From Gnetum montanum (taxonomy: Eukaryota; Streptophyta; Gnetopsida; Gnetales; Gnetaceae), in contig MNCI01022611.1 of the NCBI GenBank assembly GCA_015680685.1, positions 1,414,903 through 1,478,902 of the forward strand: a stretch of DNA of 64,000 nucleotides, written 5' to 3'. Shown piece by piece: positions 59,040-64,000 of the stretch. The first letter of the stretch is position 1; each line of letters opens with the position of its first letter. The notes under the pieces are model-generated. The model did no database searches. It was not told where the DNA came from and worked only from the letters and a program-made list of their open reading frames with translations. The translations under genes and the position numbers were made by a program.

Positions 59040-59568
59040 GCCCATGATGGGTTAGGAAGAAACTACAAGAATGATTGTTTCTTACGTTAGCATAACCACA
59101 TCACTACTTGTGGCATGATTACTGCTTGCATCAACGATATGTCCACTGCTCACATAGTTTGCTTCAAATTCATTGTTTACGCTAACATCTTCCTCATTAT
59201 TTACATTGTTCACATTACATCCATTTTTTGCATCACATCACAGCCCTCTAAGACCTAAAACTAGCAAATTTTTTTTACCATATAGTGGCCTGAAATGGCC
59301 TAAAACTAGCAATGACCTGAAATGGCCTTAAACTATTAGCATTGGCCCGAAATGGCCTTAAACTATTGTTATGGCCTGAAATGACCTAAAACTAAAACAA
59401 GAAGCTCCAAAGGAGCTTAAAAAGATAAAGAATAAAAATAAATATAACACATTAGCCAAAATGAAATAAATTCCTTCACATTGGATTCTTCATTCAAAAT
59501 ATCAATCAATAATGTTTACATAAATGTTTGTAAATTCAAAGACAAGAATAAAATTTCCCACCACTACA
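59040..59568. other. spacer between protease remnant and antisense ORF
   Basis: No polymerase motif found on either strand. Contains the tandem repeat at 59,286. Confidence 0.5.
59286..59398. repeat. 27-30-bp tandem repeat
   Basis: Four units TGGCCTGAAATGGCCTAAAA plus a variable ACTA-rich tail start at 59,286, 59,313, 59,343 and 59,372. Each contains two TGGCC-type words. Confidence 0.85.
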
Positions 59569-62500
59569 CTATGAGTCTTTACCTGCACCACCATCCCCAG
59601 CTTCATTGGGTCCCATGTTTTTGTTTGGATCCTACACAACAAAGAAAACAAAATGATCAACTAAAGTTGTGATAAAGGCTTTTATAAAATAAGCTATGGC
59701 ACCACAAAAAGTGACTAACCCGAGATGGCCTCATGTTCATTTCGGGGGGTATCCGATCCATGCCAGCTGTGAGATGTTGTAGGATCTCCTCCTCAATGAT
59801 GTTGGCCCAATTCCTATCAACTAGATCAATGCTTGTAGCAACCTTCTCCTTTTCCACAACTGTCCATCTAGGTGGTCCTGGAGAAAAAGTGGTAGAAGTA
59901 GTCTCACCTACAGGTAGGGTCATTTCCCTTTCAGGAGATTCACTAACTGTCACCTATTGCATGAACTTGTCATAAGCCCTAGAAGCACTAATAATTTCAA
60001 GGAATAGCTCATGGGTATGCAACTTGATTAAAGCATCCTGATACTGCTTATGATAGGCAGCACATTCTAGTTTATACATGTGTTTATGATTTTTCTATAC
60101 TTGCCCCCACTCGTAAACCTTCGTGCTATAATCCTTTCAGTCTTGGTTCTTTTGGGCTTGAAGGTCTATTTGCATGTGCTATTTGATTATTTCATGTGTG
60201 GCTTCATTGTTGCATGACACGACCATCCAATATCTTGCATAGTTGATGATGGCTGTACGTAAACTTCCATCATTAGTGTCCCAAGCCAATAGGAATTTAT
60301 TCTTGGATTGGAGATCCCTCACCTCAGTGGTTAGGTTGGCCTTCTCCCTCTTAAGTTTTTGCACCCATTTCCAGAGGTCTTCATTCACATGCCTACACTC
60401 CCATAGAGAGTGTGTTGAGTTCAACACACATTTACTTGTCTCATCGTATATGTGATGAGGTACTTCGGTCACCTCCTACAGAAATTCAGGTACGACATCG
60501 ACCTCAACCATTTTCTTGGGGTCCCACTTGAGGTGAGAGGCTGCCAATCGTACACAAAAGGGTATTAGTCACAATGACATTGTGAAATTCCAATAATGTA
60601 GAAATCCTAGCATAGCAACTTCAACTTACCAATCTCTAGATCAATTTGCCTTAGACGATCGATCATGTCATTGACTACCCCCTCCATAAAAGTAAATTTT
60701 TTGGGGTTCTGGATCCATGGTTGCAGACAAATCTAAGAAGGGCCAAGAGTATCAATAGTGGTATCTACTACACAGTAAAATGTGTTAGCCACAGTGGAGA
60801 GGACTACAAAAAAGCTAATGAATAATGTAAATGATAGTGTAAAGCTCCTACCTAGCAAACCCTCAAGGGTGATAGTAGGGGGAGGGGGCCCATTGACACA
60901 CTATCAAATAAGCGGTCTAACTCACCAGCACCAAATTGGAACCCCTCTCTTTCCAACTGACCCAATAGTGTAGTAGCGTCCTCAACACTCATATGCCCCT
61001 TTGGTACTGAACCACACTCGGCAAAAGGGTCATTAGTAGGGGCCCCTTCCTAATTGGCAGGGGCCTCTTCCTCATTAGCGGGGCCTCCTCTTTGTCAGTA
61101 GGGGCCTCTTCCTCATCGATCATGGTCCCTTCTTCTGTAGCCATGACCTCTTCATTTTCACCAATTGCCCTTGTTCCAGGGGCTAGAGCCTCTTCTTTTC
61201 CTTCTTCTTCTCCTTCCTCTGCTAATAAAAAATAATTATAGTAGGCACGATACACCAAATTGGAATAGATGCTATGCCTTGCAATGCTACCTAGTGTATC
61301 ACAACATAGCAAGCATTAACTAAATAGTTAAACACACTTACCAATTAGGGGCTACACTCTACAAATTTTGAGTCACAACTTCTTCCCCCTCTCTTCATTG
61401 GTACAGGGAGGCTCTTCGGTAGGATAAGATTTCTTACGTTGCAACCTAGTTGTCACTATTTTTGCAATGAGGGGTTCTCCCCTTGTCATGCTGCCTGTGT
61501 TAATGGGGGATGCCTCTCCATGCTATCCTAGGCATGAAAGGGACATGCCACCCGATCCCTTGTCATTATTGAAAATGATTTCCCAATAGCCTCCAGGGAT
61601 CTTGGGATCATGTGGTATGGAAAACCTAGCAAATCCATGGTTTCAAAATCTAACTACGGTCTTGTTTCACCTAGATGCCAATCTCACGGACTACCAATAA
61701 TTCTACAAAGAATTGTAGGTAGGCTACAAAGAAGGCATATGGCACGTTGAAATAGGACTCAAGCTTCTCACGAAGCTTGACCATTTCAGCATGCAAGCCT
61801 TTAGAAAGGTACTAGGCCTAATTGTAGTGAACATGTGTATAGAAGTGGTCAGCCTTCTCGGAGAAGGAATCAGCTAGGGAAAGAATTTTGGTAGGTGGGA
61901 TGCTTGGGTTTATAGCCAAAAATAAGTCCATGAGACTAGCCTCCTAAAGGTTGTGGACAATGGTGGTTGGGGCCCTGTTGCAGAGCCAATGCTAAGTCTC
62001 CTCCACCTCTCCGTACTTGAAGAAGAGGTTGGTTTTGCTATGCCCAGAGGTGATCATAGTGACCTCTTGGGATTCTATTGCCACTGTAACAGTTTGCAAA
62101 ACAAAAAAAATAAAAAGTTAGCAAAAAAAATCATGAAAGCACACCATCACTTGAATATATAACAATGAATCCATGGCTTAGGGTACCAGGTTTAAATGGC
62201 GTAGGGAATGGTGGGAGTTCCACTAGCACGTTTTCAATGGTAAGCGGTCTGAGAGATGCCAACTCCCTATCCAACTAATCAACTTCCTTAAACTTCCCAT
62301 AAAATTTGAAATACCAGGTTGGGTAGGTTGTAAACTCAAGCCCAAGTTGCCTTATAATGTCAGCGTGCATGCTCATGGTAGAGGAGAACTCCTGCAAGGC
62401 TGTCTATGCCAACACTAAGGCATCTGTGTCACCATGAAGAACATTCCCATCAATATAAAACTTGGAAATACATAAAAATGTAGTTAACACCTCTGTCTAG

Positions 62501-62930
62501 TGTAACATAGATTATACAACATGTTAAGATACCTCCACAAAACTCACTTGTCGACATAGTAAACGGTTCTAGGTGGGTTCTGAAAAAAAGTGTCCATATG
62601 ATGGGCAATGTACAACATGTTATATAAGTGATAGAATTTATACTTAGGGATGTACCAGATCCAAATTAAGTGCCTCAAGACTCTTGGGACTTGGTTGGAA
62701 CCTTCTACACCTTCACCTCTAATCACCCTGTCACCCAAGAACTTCAGAATGCCCTGGTTTGCCTCGGGCAACAGTGTTTTTGTAATTACAGCTATTGTCT
62801 CAGCTGACAAGTGTGACCAAATAATCACACTAAAATAGCAGAGGAGGAACTATAAGAAGTCTTGTTGACCCTCTTGGAACCAGACCGCTTATTGCCCCAC
62901 ACATGCATGGGGAGGAGGGACATTGGCCAT
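59569..62930 (-). pseudogene. element B antisense accessory ORF, spliced-looking
   Basis: Runs against gag. Start ATG at 62,930 (MANVPPPHACVGQ), then a frame with Gln-type stops through HLIWIWYIPKYKFYHLYNML and MDTFFQNPPRTVYYVDK (62,550). A donor-like AA|GTGAGT follows at 62,547. Later coding-like blocks are MSMHADIIRQLGLEFTTYPT, then VTMITSGHSKTNLFFKYGEV after a TTACAG acceptor near 62,090. An acidic repeat region (EEAPTDKEEAP; 61,312-60,989) and a coiled coil (VQKLKREKANLTTEVRDLQS; from 60,472) follow. The last exon pair is clear: ...MRPSR, intron 59,719-59,632 (GTTAGT...TGTGTAG), then DPNKNMGPNEAGDGGAGKDS and stop at 59,569. Not recognised as a known family. Extra ORFs, some antisense, are known in Tat-lineage elements. 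Confidence 0.6.
59632..59719 (-). other. candidate intron in antisense ORF
   Basis: 88 bp with GTTAGT donor and TTGTTGTGTAG acceptor. Removal joins two open frames in phase and leads to a stop 21 codons later. Confidence 0.55.
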
Positions 62931-63041
62931 CGGTTCACTGAGGCAGCATAAGACTTCTACAAGTTCAAGGACAATCAAGACAAGTTTAAACATGATCCTA
63001 CATGACAAAGCATCAAACATTAGCATTGTGTTCAAGTGAGG

Positions 63042-63153
63042 TTTACACATAGCATGCCATAACCATTTGTTTACAAGTAGCGTAGTGTAACTATCTATTT
63101 ACAAGTAGCGTAGCATGATCGTTTGTTTACATGTAGTGTAGCATGATCTTCCA
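63042..63153. repeat. 28-bp tandem array with TAGCGTAGCATG
   Basis: Four units starting TTTACA at 63,042, 63,070, 63,098 and 63,126 (exact 28-bp period), of the form TTTACAAGTAGCGTAGCATG plus ATCGTTTG. They lie about 110-220 bp upstream of the antisense ORF start and carry the same core as the palindromes of LTR B. Confidence 0.9.
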
Positions 63154-64000
63154 ACTGCGAATTCTCATTTTTACATGAACCAAGGAGTCCCCAATGAATG
63201 AAATTAAATATTGCATGCAGCATACTAAAAAGGAGTTAGGAGTAGTGTAGCATAACAGTCAAATCTAGTGTGACGCAACAACAGTGGGTGCACACCACGA
63301 TGCGACAGTTACAGGTTACTCGAAACAATGCAGCACACCGTAACAACCAACACTTTCGCATAAGGGTAATGGCTGAGTCCTGCGTGGCATAGCAAGATGA
63401 ATACACCACATGAAATGTAATGAATAATAAGAAAATCACTATAGCTAATGTCATGGCATAGAAAATTTGGTAGAATAATGAATTTAACAATGTAGTAGTG
63501 CTACAACTTTTACAGTGTAGCAATATGATAGATTGCCAACATAACAGCCTAAGGGCCTCACACCATAAGCAAAGTAGCATAATAACAACAACCTTATAGC
63601 CTAGCCACATAGATGGGAGAGAATCCATAATGCCCCCATTGTCCCAACCCTATCTTGCCCCATAAGATAGCTCACGCTACATTATGCTAAACACACGTCA
63701 TGCTGCCACAAAAATTTTGCAGATAACTAAATCCTTCTAAGGGTGGTACGCTACGCCAAGCATGCACTACGTTGTTAAGAACCACCCAAACACTCATGAC
63801 AAGGTAGTTTCCATTCTTAACAATGGTAGCTAGGGTGATATTTCATGCATTCGTAGCATAGCATCCATATGGCCGCTGTGGCCGACTAGTGATAACAACG
63901 GCGTAGCGGCTAAAATGGAAATTGAAATAGTAGTTATAAATGCAAGCTTCACTACAATAAAAGTAACAAAAATCTGATCCAATTCATCACCTAAAGAAAA
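63154..64000. other. upstream region of antisense ORF, scattered TAGCGTAGC words
   Basis: Scattered GTAGTGTAGCAT, GGTACGCTACGCC, CGTAGCATAGCA and GGCGTAGCGGC words recur. The 130-codon minus frame at 63,628-63,236 has no domain and looks like repeat translation. A TATA box for the antisense gene was not identified. Confidence 0.5.

Larger units (their letters stand above)
53036..64000 (+). mobile_element. element B: Tat-like LTR element with antisense ORF (right end outside)
   Basis: 5' LTR, primer site, gag with a Tat-type zinc motif and a protease remnant lie on the plus strand. No reverse transcriptase or integrase follows. Instead an antisense ORF fills 59.6-62.9 kb. A Tat-like, pol-less element with an antisense accessory ORF fits what is known of extra ORFs in this lineage. 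The 3' LTR is not seen before position 64,000. Confidence 0.7.

Noticed and set aside
63236-63628. 130-codon minus frame
   Set aside because: Cys/Leu-rich translation of the TAGCGTAGC-type repeat region, without a domain.

Overview
The window looks like plant nuclear DNA from a large, repeat-filled genome, most probably a gymnosperm and best matched by a conifer. Three things point there. A perfectly conserved plant microRNA, miR319, sits in its own long foldback at about 6.46-6.64 kb. Almost everything else is decayed LTR retrotransposons of plant types (Ty3/gypsy of Tat/Athila-like and chromovirus kinds, plus a copia-like LTR). At 12.3-14.4 kb there is a decayed Penelope-like retroelement, a class that in seed plants I know mainly from conifers. 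No intact protein-coding host gene was found. Almost every protein-like region carries stops and frameshifts, and many stops lie where a Gln codon is expected (CAA/CAG to TAA/TAG), as methyl-cytosine deamination would produce.

Layout, left to right. 1-5.1 kb: AT-rich relics with a non-LTR (LINE) reverse transcriptase at about 1.0-2.35 kb and a 20-bp phased AGATGTCT array at 4.0-4.15 kb. 5.1-8.2 kb: a less AT-rich island holding MIR319. 8.2-11.5 kb: minus-strand chromovirus integrase remains with a probable LTR to their left. 12.3-14.4 kb: the Penelope-like element with a head-to-tail duplicated end. 14.4-18.9 kb: small tandem repeats and a coiled-coil accessory ORF (minus strand), split by element C (18,872-22,621), a complete non-autonomous LTR element with LTRs, primer site, polypurine tract and target duplication. 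23-31 kb: a chromovirus pol gene (minus strand) split by element E (26,255-30,359), which has about 1.45-kb LTRs. 31-34.9 kb: a 78-bp tandem array and a copia-like LTR.

34,895-43,562 is element A, a complete minus-strand Athila-like element with gag but no pol. It carries a second long ORF with its own promoter-like block that copies the LTR promoter. 43.6-51.2 kb holds a coiled-coil accessory ORF and element G, a gypsy relic ordered protease, extra RNase H, reverse transcriptase, integrase. 51.3-53.0 kb is the left part of a second A-family element (A2), cut by element B. Element B (from 53,036) has a 2.06-kb LTR, a Tat-type gag and protease on the plus strand, and a spliced-looking antisense ORF (62,930 to 59,569) where pol would normally lie; its right end runs out of the window.

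The most unusual pattern is that many of the LTRs carry their own array of a short palindromic or phased motif in the region upstream of the TATA box. In elements A and B the family motif appears again upstream of the accessory ORF, suggesting that accessory ORFs are driven by copies of LTR promoter modules.
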